NCBI RefSeq assembly: GCF_900090045.1
Contig: NW_021638282.1
Span: 1 to 64,000, forward strand
Origin: Plasmodium malariae
Taxonomy: Eukaryota; Apicomplexa; Aconoidasida; Haemosporida; Plasmodiidae
Reading direction: 5' to 3'
DNA: 64,000 bases
In this document: positions 40,736-54,049 of the stretch, in pieces
Position numbering within the stretch: the first letter of the stretch is position 1
How the letters are laid out: each line of letters begins with the position of its first letter
Notes under the pieces: generated by a model
Databases searched by the model: none
Told to the model about the DNA's origin: nothing
The model's input: the letters and a program-made list of their open reading frames with translations, nothing else
Translations under genes and position numbers: made by a program

Positions 40736-43392
40736 GATGTACATATAAAATATTATAATATATTTACTGAGAAAAAAATCAATAATAATGTAATGTTCTT
40801 CCAGTGAACAGATGTATTTTTATTTTTTTAACATTTTTTTCAATAAGAACTTAATAATAGATATATAACTATAATATATTTTATATTATAGAAAAAGAAA
40901 AAATATCTTTATAAATATATTATTAATTTTTTATAATAATATTATTTATAAAAAACTAAATTTTATTATAGTATTATTATTTAGATTCAATCATATATAT
41001 TCAAAATATATATTTTAGTAATTTAATATAGTACCTTAAATAAATAATTTTTATATTCTCTTCAAAAGAAAATAAATAAAAAAATATATATTTGTCGTAA
41101 AATTCTAAAATATACATTTTATTCAAAATGTAGAACGTATATAATATAAATAATACATTGTACTTTGCTATAAGTGAATAAATGATAATTTTGAAAAAGT
41201 TTTCCTATTAAAAACTCAAAATTAATAAAAACTAATTTTTGGAAAAGCCCTTTATTATTTTTGAAAAATAATAGTTAATATAATAATATTATTATTAAAT
41301 AATAAAAAATATAAGATGTAAAACTTCTATTATGTTTAATTCTAAAACCTGAACTTTTTGTGTTATATTATATATTAAAAAAGGATTATTACGTACGACT
41401 TAACGTAAAAAAAAATATATTTTTCAAAGACAAATTAAAATTTTTTTTTTTTTTCACTTTAATTTTTAGAATATTCTAATTTTTAAATAAGATTAATATA
41501 TACAGTTATTTCTAAACAAAAAATATTCATATGTATCTAATTAAATTTTTTATGTTTTATGTTTTAAACGTTTATATATATTTAGAAGAAATATTAATAC
41601 AGTAAAAAAAAAAAATGTATTGTCACAAAAGAATTATTCCATATGTTTTTGTATATACTCACTAATTAAATGGAATATATATTTTAATAAATTATGGTAA
41701 GAGATATTATTGAAAAAAAATTATATAAAATAATATTTATAGTTAATTTTTTTTGTTAAAATTATTACTATCAATATTTTCAATTTCACCATTCGACAAT
41801 ATCCTTATGTGTTAATCTCAATATATGTAGGTCATAAGTATACATTTAATATGAAAAAAATATGCATGCATTTTTTTAATTCAACAAAGAATACTTTTTG
41901 ATTTGTATAAAAAAGAGATAAATAAAATATATATTAATATAATAATAAATTTTCATTTTAATCTACAAAAAATAAATTTAATAAAAGAAATTTATTGGCA
42001 AAAATGTTCCGTGGGAAAACTTATTTATTAATTTTAAATAAATAATATTCATTAAAAAAAAAATTGTAACATTTTAATATATATTTTATAAAAATATAAC
42101 TGAAAACCAAAAAGAGCATCATTTATTTATAAATTATGTTTAATTAGTCATTTCTTTTTTTTTTTTATTTTTAAATTTTATATTTTATTTTAAAGAAATT
42201 TCTAATATCAATAAAAATTACATATATTATTATGCATCTTCAAATTATATTAAATGTTAATGCATTTTTAGACAATAATAAAAAATATAACATTTATATA
42301 AATATTAATCTACATATAATTATATAAATGCATTACAGAATGCATTTATTTTCATTACAGATGATGTAAATTTTTATTTTATTTATATATAACACTTATT
42401 AAAAATTTTGATATTATGATAAAAACAAAGACAAATAAAAAATGTCATATAAGAATATTATCTACAAATAAATGATTATGATTTATCCTTTAATTTAATT
42501 ATATAATCATGTAAAAAACAAAAAGTATATGTACTACATTTATTTATAAATTTTCTATATATTATATATTTAATTAAATCATATAGTATTGAATTAACAC
42601 TTCAATAAAGCACAATAATAATATCATATATAATTTTAACCATTTTTTTAATTGTTAATGCTCATAAATTCTACGTTATTATGCAATAATAAATACTCTT
42701 ATATTTAATAAAGTTATTATGTTGTTATATTTTTATATTTCTTCTTTTAAAACACGAAGAAAGTAACTAAATTTTTATTAAGAAATGCTTTACAATAAAT
42801 ATGTTTTATAATGATTTTCTCATAAAATTTATCTTATAGAATAAATATGAAGTTATATATATATATTAATGCAATGAAACAGACTTACATCGTTCCATTA
42901 AAGAAAAAACTAGATACATTTATTCTTAATGTATAAATACTAATACAATGTTTTTCTAGTTGTTCGAAGAAGAATAACATTAAACTTGAGCACGCTAAAA
43001 AATAAAAGGTACAATGCTCTATATTTAATAAATAATTTATCACAATAATACCTATAATTTGTGTAAAATTCCCTGAGATATATACATTTTAACGCATACA
43101 CATAAGTTTTTTATGAGAAACTGTTTTAAAAACAATATTGTATGTATGATTTCAAAATATTCAATTTAGCTAAAATAGTATATTAGAATACAAATTAAAA
43201 AAAAATTAAAACATTTAAATTTACAAAAAACTAAGAACATATATTTTACTGATATCCATTAAAAAGACTAGGTACACGGAGTTTAATTTATAAAATATAA
43301 TCAATTTTGGCTATGTTTATTATTTACATCATTACAGAAACTACTTTGGTTACTTCAATTTGAATCATTCTTTAAAGAAATAAACATATTCT
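40736..43392. other. Intergenic between fam-m and fam-l doublet members
   Basis: The 5' flank of the fam-m gene has GTAGAACGTATATAATAT at 41128-41150, TTTTCCTATTAAAAACTC near 41200 and GAAGAAATATTAATACAGTA then A12 near 41585-41615. The 3' flank of the next fam-l gene has TGAATTAACACTTCAATAA near 42592, ACAATAAATATGTTTTATAA near 42795 and TTAAAACATTTAAATTTAC near 43205-43225. No gene. Confidence 0.55.
43203..43248 (-). repeat. Downstream element of fam genes (copy at 43.4 kb gene)
   Basis: TTAAAACATTTAAATTTAC followed by AAAAAACTAAGAACATATATT, about 145-190 bp past the stop codon at 43393. Near-identical blocks lie at 17531-17570 (TTAAAACGTTCAAATTCAC, AAAAACTAAGAACATATTC), 33912-33935, 22785-22815 and 2064-2090, each 175-205 bp past a stop. 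Could hold 3' end processing signals or simply mark the duplicated cassette. Confidence 0.6.
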
Positions 43393-44347
43393 TTAATATT
43401 CTTTTAATTTTTCCATGAACTTAATTTTTTCATATTTCATAACTTTTTTATAGTAATAAACGATACTTAACATAAGTACGACAAATATTATTAATATAGG
43501 AATACAATATTTTATAATAGTTGGAACTCTTATTACTTCTCTGAACATCGAATCTTTTAAGCCTAATGGAGCTTTTAATGATCCACTTACTTCAGGAAAA
43601 TAACCACTATAACCCGTACTTAAAGTCAACAACCCCAATGCACTTAACAGCTCTTTACCATAAACATTATAAATGGATAAATCTATTAAGGGTACCACTA
43701 AAATCAGTATGAATAATAATAAAACTAAAGAAAAACGTAATCTTCTCTTTTTAAACTTTATTTTATTGTATGTTTTATCGCTAATTCTGTTGTTTTTTTC
43801 AAGATATTCAGCATTATCAAGTTCTTTGAATATTTTATTTTCAAAATAGGAATATTTTTTTGTTCCAAAGATACAAGATTTATTTTTCAGAGCTTCTTCT
43901 TTGACTCCATCATCATTTAATGAATCTCTATTTGATTGTTTCTTTTTTCCTATGGTCTCTCTTTCATTGTTAGAAAAATATTTTCTTATGCACATTCCAC
44001 TATTTGATATTCCTTCTTTTAGTTCAACAATATTTGAATTCTTATCATGCTTATATTTTGCTAGTAATCTATATGTTCTTGCATTTAATTTTCCGTTAAG
44101 TCTGTAGATCTCACAAAAGGATTTGTTAAACGTACTCTAATAAAATAATGTAAATATTTGTTATTTAAAAGAGTAAATAATTTCATTACAAAAAAGTGTA
44201 TTGTTAAAAGTAAAGCACTAAATATATGAATAATACAAATATATGTAATTAATATTATCATACCAAATCACTTTGAAAATAGTACATCCAAGTTATAATA
44301 AAGGCTACAAATTTAATAAAAAACAATAACCTATTTTTTCGTTCCAT
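43393..44347 (-). CDS. fam-l: fam-l exported protein, two exons, intact
   Basis: Exon 1 (44347..44264, 28 codons, MERKNRLLFFIKFVAFII) and exon 2 (44136..43393) give 275 residues. Donor is GTATGATA, acceptor TTTTATTAG, phase 0. Exon 2 begins STFNKSFCEIYRL, then the PEXEL-like ARTYRLLAKYKHD, a spacer, and the fam-l hallmark NKSCIFGTKKYSYFENKIFK followed by ISDKTYNKIKFKKRRLRF. A first membrane segment (SLVLLLFILILVVPLID), a Gly/Ser-rich loop and a second membrane segment (YCIPILIIFVVLMLSIVYY) lead to the basic tail KKVMKYEKIKFMEKLKEY. The longest ATG-initiated frame starts only at 43995, so an ORF-only view would miss the export signals. Signal peptide plus PEXEL-like motif predict export; function unknown. 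A plus ORF at 43901 is antisense. Confidence 0.92.
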
Positions 44348-46325
44348 GATATATAACCTTAATATTGTCAGATATTTAGATGAAAAAATACTAATTAGAA
44401 CATTATATACGTTCAGTGATTAATTGCGCTATATTTATTTTTTTAATTAGTATTACGTATTCATGAAATAGACGCTAAATATATATAACTATAGAGCATT
44501 TTATATTACAGACAAAATAAAATAACTCTAATAGAATTATATAGTATTAATGCAATATATAAAAAATAAACTTTTAAAAAAATAATATAATTTTAATTCA
44601 TTTATATATATTTAAAATGTATTAATTAATTATTTATTATAGTAGAGCAATTATATAATACTTTATTAGTATGTTTTAAAATAAGATATAAAAAATATAT
44701 GATTTCTTTATATATAGAAGAATTAAACATATTTTACAACATATATGGTATAGACTACAGATATAATCCTTTTTCCTATAATTCAAGAGATACTTAATAA
44801 TTTCAAAAGTCTTATCCATTTAATATTTCTAATTCATATACTTAATAGTCTGAAAAATGTCATTGTTATTTTTAAATAATATTTATTATTATAGAAATAT
44901 AATAATAGTAATTACAAAGAAAGAAATCTTTAATTTTAAGTACTTTTTGTCTTATATCTGTTATAAAACATGTTTTAAATTGCGATTAAGAAAAAACCTT
45001 ATATTTCGATCTATAATATATTTAAAGAAACAAATTCATTGTATATTACCTAATTTATCGAGACATAGATACTACAAATGTATATAAAACTTATTTTTTT
45101 ACATTTGTACCTTAAATTATATGTTTTTAATATATAGGTTAAAATTATATCATTATTCCTAAATTATATATTTCTAAAATATATCTACTTAACCTTTTAG
45201 AGTTTCCTTTTTTAAATATATATATTTATATGAACAAATATTAATGAAGTAAGAAAGACGAAAAAAAAAAATGAAAATTTGAAAAAACATAAATTTTGAG
45301 AAATAGTTCTATAAATAAAAATATCAGAAACAAATTTGCTTATTTAATAATATTTGTAATAAAATAAATTTACAGATAAAAATAATATATAGTTTATAAT
45401 TTTACAATAAGGTATAAGAAGGAATAAAATTATGAGTTCCTAAGATATATGAATTAATAATTTATAATTTACCAAATTTTGAACTTATATATTATATTTT
45501 ACAATCATACATTATCAAGAATATACTTTACATCGGATTTATAATCAACCGTAATCAATGTACATATAAATATTATTTTCCTAAAAACGAATATAAGTAA
45601 AAAAAAAATTTTTTTTCATATATTTATATTATTATATATTGGAAATCTCAAACAGATAATTATAAATATAATTTATGCACATGAAATTATTGTAATCATC
45701 ATAAATAAAAATTTTTACAATTGTTCTATTTATAAAATATTATAATTCCTTGAAAAGAATTAAGAAATAAAAAAAAAAAAAAAAAATTGTATATCGGTAC
45801 AACAAAATATGTACTATTTAATTTTAAAAAATACAAAACAATTTATATTTATATTTTTTTAACATAATACTAATAGTATACTTATTAAATTAAAACACCA
45901 CATAATCATTATACTAAAATGCACAAAATATAAGAAGCAGAACTGTTTATAGTTAAAATAGATATTAAGTTACGTCTTCAATAAAATTACATACGAATTA
46001 TGCAATTATAAATTAAACTTAAGAAACAGACGTATATATTTTTTAAGAATCTACTTAATAACAAAAACATAAATATTTTAATCTATAATATTTCATTTAT
46101 ATGAAAATATACTATAAAATATACAATGAGAAAAAGTTGAATATTTTAATTCATAAAAAAAATAAATAGCATATTTTTTTACTGTAACATATAAAGTAGG
46201 TAAGGTATGTAAAATATATTTATAATATATAAATAATTATGAGTGTGTTTCCTAAATATATCATTAATGATATTATATATATTATTTTATATTGAAGGCT
46301 TCTTTACAAAAACACGTATATCTTA
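44348..46325. other. Intergenic between two fam-l genes
   Basis: 5' flank: GGTATAGACTACAGATATA near 44745 and GAACAAATATTAATGAAGTA near 45233. 3' flank of the next gene: TGAATATTTTAATTCATAAA near 46137. The plus ORF at 44857-45087 lies in this 5' flank, has no signal peptide or motif and is judged spurious. A long A18 tract occurs near 45770-45787. Confidence 0.5.
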
Positions 46326-47272
46326 TTATTCATAGAACGTTTCTTTAAACTTAATTTTTTGATTTTTTATAGAATTTTTATAGTAATAAACAACCACTAA
46401 TAAAATTATTATAGCTAATATCAAGAAAGGCACACAATATAAAAGAATACTCAATGTCGTTTCTATTGCAATAAAACTCTTAGCACTTAGTTGAAACCAT
46501 GTTGCTATAAGCCCACTTACTTTAATATCACCGCCAGTTAAACACGAACCTGATATAGGAGTACGCGTTGATAATAATCCCATTGCCCCCAATAACCCAT
46601 TTTTGGGTCCCCAATATGTTAATGATGAATCTAGTACAGGTATCATTAATACAAACAAAAAAACTAATAAAAGGAAACTAAGTCGTAATCTGTATTTTTT
46701 ATTTTTTAATTTTCTGTAAGTCTCATCATTATTTATTCTGATCTTTTTCAAAAAACACATTTTATCAAGTGCATTCAAAAAATTCTTTTCTATATGGGAA
46801 TGCGTTGTATTAAATATCTTTTTATTATATTTCATAGGTTTCTTCGACCATCCATTATTAGTTAATGAACTTTTACATAAATATGAAATTTTATTTTTGT
46901 TACTTTTTTCATTCGTTTTCTTAATACAATATGGTATCTCTTCCTTTGACACTCCAATTTTAAAAAATATTTCCTTTCCATTGTGTCCTAGTAATCGATA
47001 ATTTCTAACATATAATATTCTATCAAAATTTTCTATTGCACCCAAAAACTTGTTTAAATTATTCTAAAAAAACAAAGTGAATATATGTTATTTAAAAGAA
47101 CAAATAATCTCAGTCTAATAGAGATAATAAAAATAAAAGCAAAAAACACTAATTAAAAAATTATAATAAAAAAATTTTATTATACTGTATCATTATAAAA
47201 AAGACACAACCGAGTTAAATAAATAAACGTAATAATTTTAATAAAAAAGAGTAATTTAATTTTTTGTTCCAT
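46326..47272 (-). CDS. fam-l: fam-l exported protein, divergent, two exons, intact
   Basis: Exon 1 (47272..47186, 29 codons, MEQKIKLLFFIKIITFIY) and exon 2 (47063..46326) give 274 residues; donor GTATAATA, acceptor TTTTTTTAG, phase 0. The PEXEL-like motif is RNYRLLGHNG. In place of the usual SCIFETKKYS block it has IFNTTHSHIEKNFLNALDKM and FLKKIRINNDETYRKL, so it is a divergent fam-l. The first membrane segment is RLSFLLLVFLFVLMIPVLD, the loop is unusually rich in Gly, Ser and Thr with one cysteine, and the second membrane segment is LYCVPFLILAIIILLVVVYYY, followed by the tail KNSIKNQKIKFKETFYE. The end groups it more closely with the gene at 43393 (both have YYYK and a long loop) than with those at 50561 and 57571. 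Likely exported; role unknown. Confidence 0.9.
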
Positions 47273-50200
47273 GTTATATTTCCTTAATATTGTAATATAT
47301 ACATTAAACCAAAAAAATAATCATTAATATAATACCCTTGTAATAATAACAGTTACTAAGTTTATTTTTTTTTATTTTTCTTTTGTTATTTTTTTATAAA
47401 AACGTAATAAAATGTATATTACTATGGTACATTTTTGCAATACAGAAAAAAAAAAAAAAAAAAAAATACATTTAGAAAGCTATTATAAAATTTTATAAGA
47501 TTATTTTTAAAAATTTAAATTTATTAAAAATTATATTATTTTAATTTATTCACATATGTACAAAATGTATAAGTTAATTATTTCACTTAGAAGAGGCATT
47601 GAATAAATTTTTCTTTTAAACAAATTTAAAAAAATAAAAATATGAGTTTTCTTAATATTTAGAAATATTGATTTCATTTATCATATATAACCTATAGAAT
47701 ATAGATATTATACTGTTATATATAATAAGAGAACAATAACTAATTTCATTAAGTTTTCTATATAATAATTCTAAATGTATACCATTATAATTATAAAAAT
47801 AAGCTTATTATTGTTAAAAAATATATTTTGTTCTAAAAATATAATAATAGTAATAATAAACGATAAAAAAAGCGTTATTACAAAGAGTTATAATACATAA
47901 ACTATAATATTTTCCTAAATTGATACTTAACTAAATATATTCTGCTATAGACTATAATTTATTTAGAGAATATAACTTATAAAGTACTGTTTAACCTATG
48001 AATAAATATATATTTTAAAAAAAATAAAAAACATTTTTTTTTTGTATAAATTTTTAAAAATTTAATTTTTTATTGTGTTTATTTTATACATTTATTTTTA
48101 AATTATGTAATTTTTAATTAGTCTAACTTTTTTTTTTTTTTTTTTAATTTTATAAATATATTGAGAACAAATATTAATACAAAAAGAAAAAAAAAAAAAA
48201 ATAGGCATAAAAATAAAATTAATTTTGATATATTATATGCTTATACATCAATTTAATAATATTTCAAATTAAATAATTTTTTAAATAAAAATTATACACA
48301 AGTTATATCACATTCATAGGAGAATAAGTGAGATAAACTATAAAATTTACTAAAACATGTGCTTTAGTAATTTTTTTATTGACAGTTTTAAAGCTAATAA
48401 TTTAGTTTTTATTTGTTGTTTAACCCTTTCATAATATGAGGTACATAATTTGAAAATCTAATGTAAACAATTAACATATATAAATAGTTTTTTGTTAAAA
48501 ATATATTTATGAGAATAGATATGTTGTATTCAGATTATTCTGAAATTTATATACCATAAAGGACATACAGATAGTTATAAATATAACATATGTACAAATT
48601 ATTATGGCAATTAAGTAACACAATAATATTACATTTTATTCTATAATATAACTCTTTTAAAGAAGTAATTAACGAATTATAAATTAGATAAAACAATTAA
48701 ATATTTAATACTATTTTTAAATTGCAAAAAAAAAAATTTATAAAAATTAACATAATGTTTTTATTGTTTTAATCTATTTACAGTGTTGTGACATTTTCAG
48801 AGATTTTTATTTAGTTATCAGTTGTTCTTATGATAATTTGATCGTTTCATTTGTTTACTCAAAGTAAATATTTCCTGTAAAATAAACTTTAACTCAATTT
48901 AAGAATTTTTAATAATACATATATATGACCATTAAAAAAATGTACTATATTTATAAAAAAATCTTATAAAACATTTGCTTATATAAGGGATTTGTCAATC
49001 TTATAAAAGTTCATTAATTCTTAACCTACATTTTAATATTTTTCCTTATTAAATACGTATATAATTGTCTGATTAACTTTATAAAAATAAAGTATGGTAT
49101 AAAAATAATTTATTCATAATATATTATATTTTCTTCATAAAAAAATAACTATGATGTGTATTAAGAATATACGTATATATAAATATATTAATTTTGAAAT
49201 ATATCTCTTATTCAAATGAATATTCAACATTATTTGTGTTACTTCATTGCTATAAATATATCATTTTTATTAATGTATTGTTCCTTTAATAAAAAATGAT
49301 CATTGTTTACCCATATAATGTATTTCATATTTTTTCCTTCAATATATTTTTCTTAGAAATAATGAACATATTTTTACAACTACAATGGAAATTTAGTTCA
49401 CATGTATTCAGTAGTGCATAATTCTTTAATTTATTTATTATAAAAATGTTACATTTTTTTTTCTATACTCTTAAAATTTAAACACTATAATATGTCCTTA
49501 TAATAATATATATTTTAAATAATGTTACAAATGAATAGATTCAATGATATAATTCATGTTCCATTTATAATATTATGATTTTTAGTCGTATTTATTTCTA
49601 TATAAATCATTTATTTTTCTAATTAATCCATAGAGTAAACTATTTGTTCAAGGATACTCTGAGTTATTGTGCATATATAGAAGTTATTGGGAAAAATGAT
49701 ATAAGACCCAGTTAATTTTATTATTATAATATATACTTCATTCTTAAAAATCTATTTATTTCTTTAAAAATTTATTTTACATTTATAATAAATGTAAAAT
49801 ATTAATATTTTTAAATACGCATACTTTTCTCGTGGTTTTCTTGCATTATTTATTAAACAAATCAAAATACTTATATAATGATTCATTCATATACACATAA
49901 TACTCAGTTTTATTAATATGGTTTGATACTCCCTTTGTATTAAAGTAATCTTCTGATGTACTTATGCATTGTTATATAAAAATATAACTTTTACAGCTTA
50001 TTTAAAAGTATAATATATAGGTATATATATTTATTTATATCAATACTACAAAATATATACGATTGAATATATTAAAAAAAAAAAATGGACACATTTATTT
50101 TCAATTTTAAAACAATAATAATCTTTTTTAATTTCACCAACAAATAATAATTTTAAACAGAAAAAGGAAAAATATTAAAAGGCATCCTTTATAATTGTTC

Positions 50201-50560
50201 AAATGTAAATTAACATAAGACATCAATAAAATTACATGAATTGTTCTATATTATATTTGATATAACGCTCAGGCATATACATTACATAGAAATATATATA
50301 TATATATATACAATGAAATATAATATCTAATTAAATTTAAACGATTCATTAAAATACATATTTAAAAATATTATAAAATTCAAATTCTCAAAAAATACAA
50401 GAACCTAAATCCTGACTATTGTACGTAAAAAGGATATATGCAAGAACGTGCATTTATAAAAATTAAGAAATTATATGTATAGTAGATATATATATATATA
50501 CCTATAGATATTAAAGACATTAGTTTTATTAAAGATATCATTACAGAAATATATCCAATA
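47273..50560. other. Intergenic between two fam-l genes
   Basis: 5' flank: CTATAGAATATAGATATTATAC at 47692-47713, TTTTCTATATAATAATTCT near 47755, and GAGAACAAATATTAATAC followed by A-runs near 48160-48200. Near 50350-50405 is CATTAAAATACATATTT and AAATTCTCAAAAAATAC, the 3' flank of the gene ending at 50561. An (AT)n run lies near 50295. No gene recognised between 48.3 and 50.3 kb. Confidence 0.5.
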
Positions 50561-51532
50561 CTATACATTTAGCCTTTTCCTGAATTTAATTCTTTCATAT
50601 TTTTTAACTTTCTTATGGTAATAAACAACCGCTAAAATAAAAATAAATCCCAATATTATAAAAGGTACGACGTGTATCATAAAACCAAAAAAATTCGTTA
50701 CAAATTTGTTTAAAACGTTTTGGCCTTGCATAACTTTGAACAACTCAGAAAAAGGTGAGGTACTCTTTAACCATGAGCCAAAATGGGAGATCCAACTTTT
50801 ATCCCCATAGATGTTGGTCACTACTGAAAACGCCCCTTTTATAAGTCCACTGTTCCAAAAACGACCTATTACAAGTGATACTAATAAGAGTATTAACAAT
50901 AATAAAGGTAATGAAAATCTCAATCCACACTTTTTAAGTATTACTTTTTTGTAAGTTTTATCACTAATTGTTTTGTTGTTTTTAAGAAAATTAAAAAAAT
51001 CAAGATCTTTGAATATTTTTTTTTCAAGATAAGAATATTTTTTTGTTTCAAATATATAAGATTTATCTCTCTTATAGTGTTTATATTCATCATCAGTGTT
51101 TAATGAATTTTTATACGATGTTCTGTTTATTCTTTTGACTCCATTTTCGTTATTAGTTATATCCTTTTTTTCGTACTCTTCATTATTCTGCATCTTTTCT
51201 TTTAACCTCATAAAATTTAAATACCTATCCTGTTTACATTTGGTTAGTAATCTATAAGTTCTTATGGAAAGTTTACCTCCATTGTCGTTCTTCTTATAAG
51301 GTGATTTGTTTAACACGCTCTACAAAAAAATGTAAATATATATTCTGTATATTAATAAATATTCTCAAGATAAAAAACAGTGTAAACAAAAATTAATCAC
51401 AAAAAATAAAAATAATGTAATTACGAGCAAATAATTTTATCAAACCACATCAATGATAAAATGGCATATCCAATTTAAATATATAAAGAGAGTAATTTTA
51501 ATAAGGAAAAGTAACTTAATTTTTTGTTTCAT
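50561..51532 (-). CDS. fam-l: fam-l exported protein, two exons, intact
   Basis: Exon 1 (51532..51446, 29 codons, MKQKIKLLFLIKITLFIYL) and exon 2 (51319..50561) give 281 residues, the longest of the array. The donor is the unusual GTTTGATA at the conserved position; acceptor TTTTTTTTGTAG, phase 0. Exon 2 begins SVLNKSPYKKND, then the PEXEL-like IRTYRLLTKCKQD, a charged spacer, the fam-l hallmark DKSYIFETKKYSYLEKKIFK, FFNFLKNNKTISDKTYKKV, a first membrane segment (FSLPLLLLILLLVSLVIG), a Trp/Phe-containing loop, a second membrane segment (HVVPFIILGFIFILAVVYY) and the tail KKVKKYERIKFRKRLNV. Family knowledge predicts export via signal peptide and PEXEL processing; function unknown. Good reference copy for judging the decayed fam-l genes at 6608, 17730 and the relic near 59.7 kb. 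Confidence 0.92.
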
Positions 51533-51926
51533 TTTTAAAATATCAATATTGTATTATATTCAGTACAAAAGAAATTAGTAATAATGTATATACATATAAT
51601 AATAAAGGATACCATATTAATTAAAAAAAAAAAAAAAATTTTATTATCACCCCATAAAAACACAATATAAATAACAATAGTGTTTTTGAAAATAGACACA
51701 AAGATAAATGAATATATATATATATTATTAAAATTTTATCTTAATTTTACCTTTAAAAAACTAATTTTCATTAAAATAAATAATTTTAATTGTTTCAAGT
51801 ATATTCAGATTATACAATTTAATAATTTAATGCAATAGAAAATTAAATAATACTTTATTATTATTCTAAATAATAAAAGGAAAAGAAAATATAAGAATAC
51901 CTAGTTTATATAAATATTAAGTTTAT

Positions 51927-51990
51927 ATAGAATATATACAATATAAACACTATAAAATATACAGAATATAGATAATATATTATTCCACAT
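51927..51990 (-). repeat. Upstream element of fam genes (copy at 50.6-51.5 kb gene)
   Basis: ATAGAATATATACAATAT, a spacer, then CAGAATATAGATAATATATTATTCC, starting 395 bp upstream of the start at 51532. The end ATAGATAATATATTRTTC is nearly identical to the copy at 7970-7992 although one gene is intact and the other a pseudogene. Confidence 0.6.
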
Positions 51991-53255
51991 ATTGAGGTAA
52001 TAACAAGTAATTTAAAAAATTTTCTTTGCTAATAATTCTTATTTATTATAAATTTCTTTTGTGTATTCTTGTTATAATTGCGAAATAATATTAATTATTA
52101 CGACTATATATTAATAGTGATAATAAATAAAGAAAAATATACTATGTATAATCTGTTGTGCCGTATTATTTATATCATGTGCATTAAATACTTCGTAAAC
52201 GTATACATACTTTTTTGGGTCCATAATATAATTTGAAAGTTCAATTCATAATATACTACCAAATATATAAAATATTATATATTTTAAAGGTAATTAAATT
52301 AATAATTTTTTATTCTTTTATAATAATTTTTGAAATTTACAATGTATGAGTATAATTCATTCCAACATTTGCACAAAAGAAGTCTTAAAATACTTCTACA
52401 TATTTTATTATCATAATTTAATTAAATATACATACTTATAAATGCTATTATATTAATAAAAAAAAAAAAAAAAAAAGAAGTAAATTTTATATTAAATGTA
52501 TTATCAGAATAAACTCTGTTCAATAATTTATTTATTTAGTTTTGAATTGATTGAAATTATATATCTTCTTTTTTATCAGTATAAATTATAGTATTTATTT
52601 AATATATTTTATATATAAAATTATATAAACAATTACGCAGTTATAATAATAAATATACGTGTCCTCGTATTTATGGAAACGCCGTAGTTATACAGAAAAT
52701 CAATATTTACCCCCATACATTTACTACTAGAACTAAAATTGCACTAAAAAATGTTGAATATTTCTTATGAGTAACTTGAAAATTAAACCTACATTTATTA
52801 ACTATACATAAATAAAGATTATATTTTCTATTAAATTTACTTATAAAATTAGCGTTATGAATATGGACGATATAGTAATTATCAATATAATTAATATGCA
52901 TTTTATATATCTTTGAAATAATATTAAATCCTTATCATATATATAGACTTCCATAAAATAAAAAATAAATACATAAAAAAATAACAGCATACGATGAAAA
53001 CATTAGAGAAAACATATTTCTTTTAACTATTAATACAATATGAAAGTTTGTTTATTTATAACATTTTTAGAAGTTTATAATTATGTTAAAGTAATAAGAA
53101 AGTATGTATATATGTTACATATGAATACCTGATTAATTATAATTTCTTAATTTAATCATATAACTACATAGAAAATAGTAACAATATATAATATATATAG
53201 TTTTAAGTTTTCAGTATTATATATATATATATACATATTGATAATTTTGTAAAAC

Positions 53256-53276
53256 TTAATTAACACCACAATTAAG
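53256..53276. repeat. Distal downstream motif of fam cassettes
   Basis: TTAATTAACACCACAATTAAG lies about 0.8 kb past the fam-m pseudogene stop at 54050. Related motifs: GAATTAACACCACAGTTC at 5828 (stop 6608), GGTTAACACCAACATTAAG at 16920 (stop 17730), GAATTAACACTTCAATAA at 42593 (stop 43393). The constant 0.78-0.81 kb distance shows that homology between cassettes extends well past the genes. Confidence 0.6.
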
Positions 53277-53733
53277 ATAAAAGTAAAAATATAAGTTCAT
53301 ATAAATTTTTATACATTTATAAAAAATTATAATATCCCAGTTAAAAAACGATTATTAGTAATCTATATTTAAATATATTTTTTTATTATATAGTTATAAT
53401 AGAACATTCATGCTATGCAAAAAAATTAAATTCTAAGGTTTTTTATAGCAAATTTATTTTCTATAATTTTTTTCATAAAACGTATTTTATATTGTAATTA
53501 TCATGTTCAAAAAAAAATATATATATATTTATACATATATATCAATACAATAAAATACGTTCAATTATATTTAATAAAAAAACAAAAGAACTATTTACTA
53601 TTAATTTTAATAAATAAAACATTAACTAATAAACTGAATAAAAACCAATTTTAATCTAAAAAAAGTAGAAAAATATAAAGCACAAATTTTTATTACAAAT
53701 GCAAATTATAAAAGTTCTATAAATTTCCATATT

Positions 53734-53904
53734 TTATATCCTTTCTAAAGAACAGCTATATATTATTCTCAGAAAAAAATTTAGAAAGATTATTATAGGC
53801 ATTAGTCCATATATAATAAACATAAATAATGCTTTGAAATACAAAATGAAAAATATGAGAACAATTAATTTTACAAAAAAGAACAACTTATTTATGTTGT
53901 TCAT
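53734..53904 (-). CDS. Uncertain hydrophobic minus-strand ORF
   Basis: A 56-codon frame from the ATG at 53904 (MNNINKLFFFVKLIVLIFF) to TAA at 53734, almost entirely hydrophobic with a basic end; a longer version starts at 53931. It lies 120-200 bp downstream of the fam-m pseudogene, where other copies have only the 3' flank element. It resembles a signal-peptide exon more than a finished protein, but no second exon was found. Could be a stray exon 1 of a lost gene or chance AT-driven ORF. Not recognised. Confidence 0.2.
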   Translation of the reverse strand: MNNINKLFFFVKLIVLIFFILYFKALFMFIIYGLMPIIIFLNFFLRIIYSCSLERI

Positions 53905-54049
53905 TAAAAAAGCTGGTATGCATACATACATTTATGTCATTATGACAACAAAATGTGTTTTTATTAAGGATATATCACTAAAGATATTGTAGATGTTATT
54001 TCACGTTAATAATTTTCTTAAAAAAAAATACATATTCGTTAATATTCTT

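Larger units (their letters stand above)
51533..53733. other. Intergenic, flanks of fam-l gene and fam-m pseudogene
   Basis: 5' flank of the fam-l gene: ATAGAATATATACAATATAA at 51927-51946 and CAGAATATAGATAATATATTA at 51962-51982, then the A18 tract near 52459-52476. The motif TTAATTAACACCACAATTAAG at 53256-53276 and the CATAAAACGTATTTTATA block near 53474 belong to the 3' flank of the fam-m pseudogene. The minus ORF at 52707-52901 shows no family feature. Confidence 0.5.

Noticed and set aside
44857..45087. Plus-strand ORF of 76 codons
   Set aside because: Lies in the conserved 5' flank of a fam-l gene, where other copies have no matching frame.
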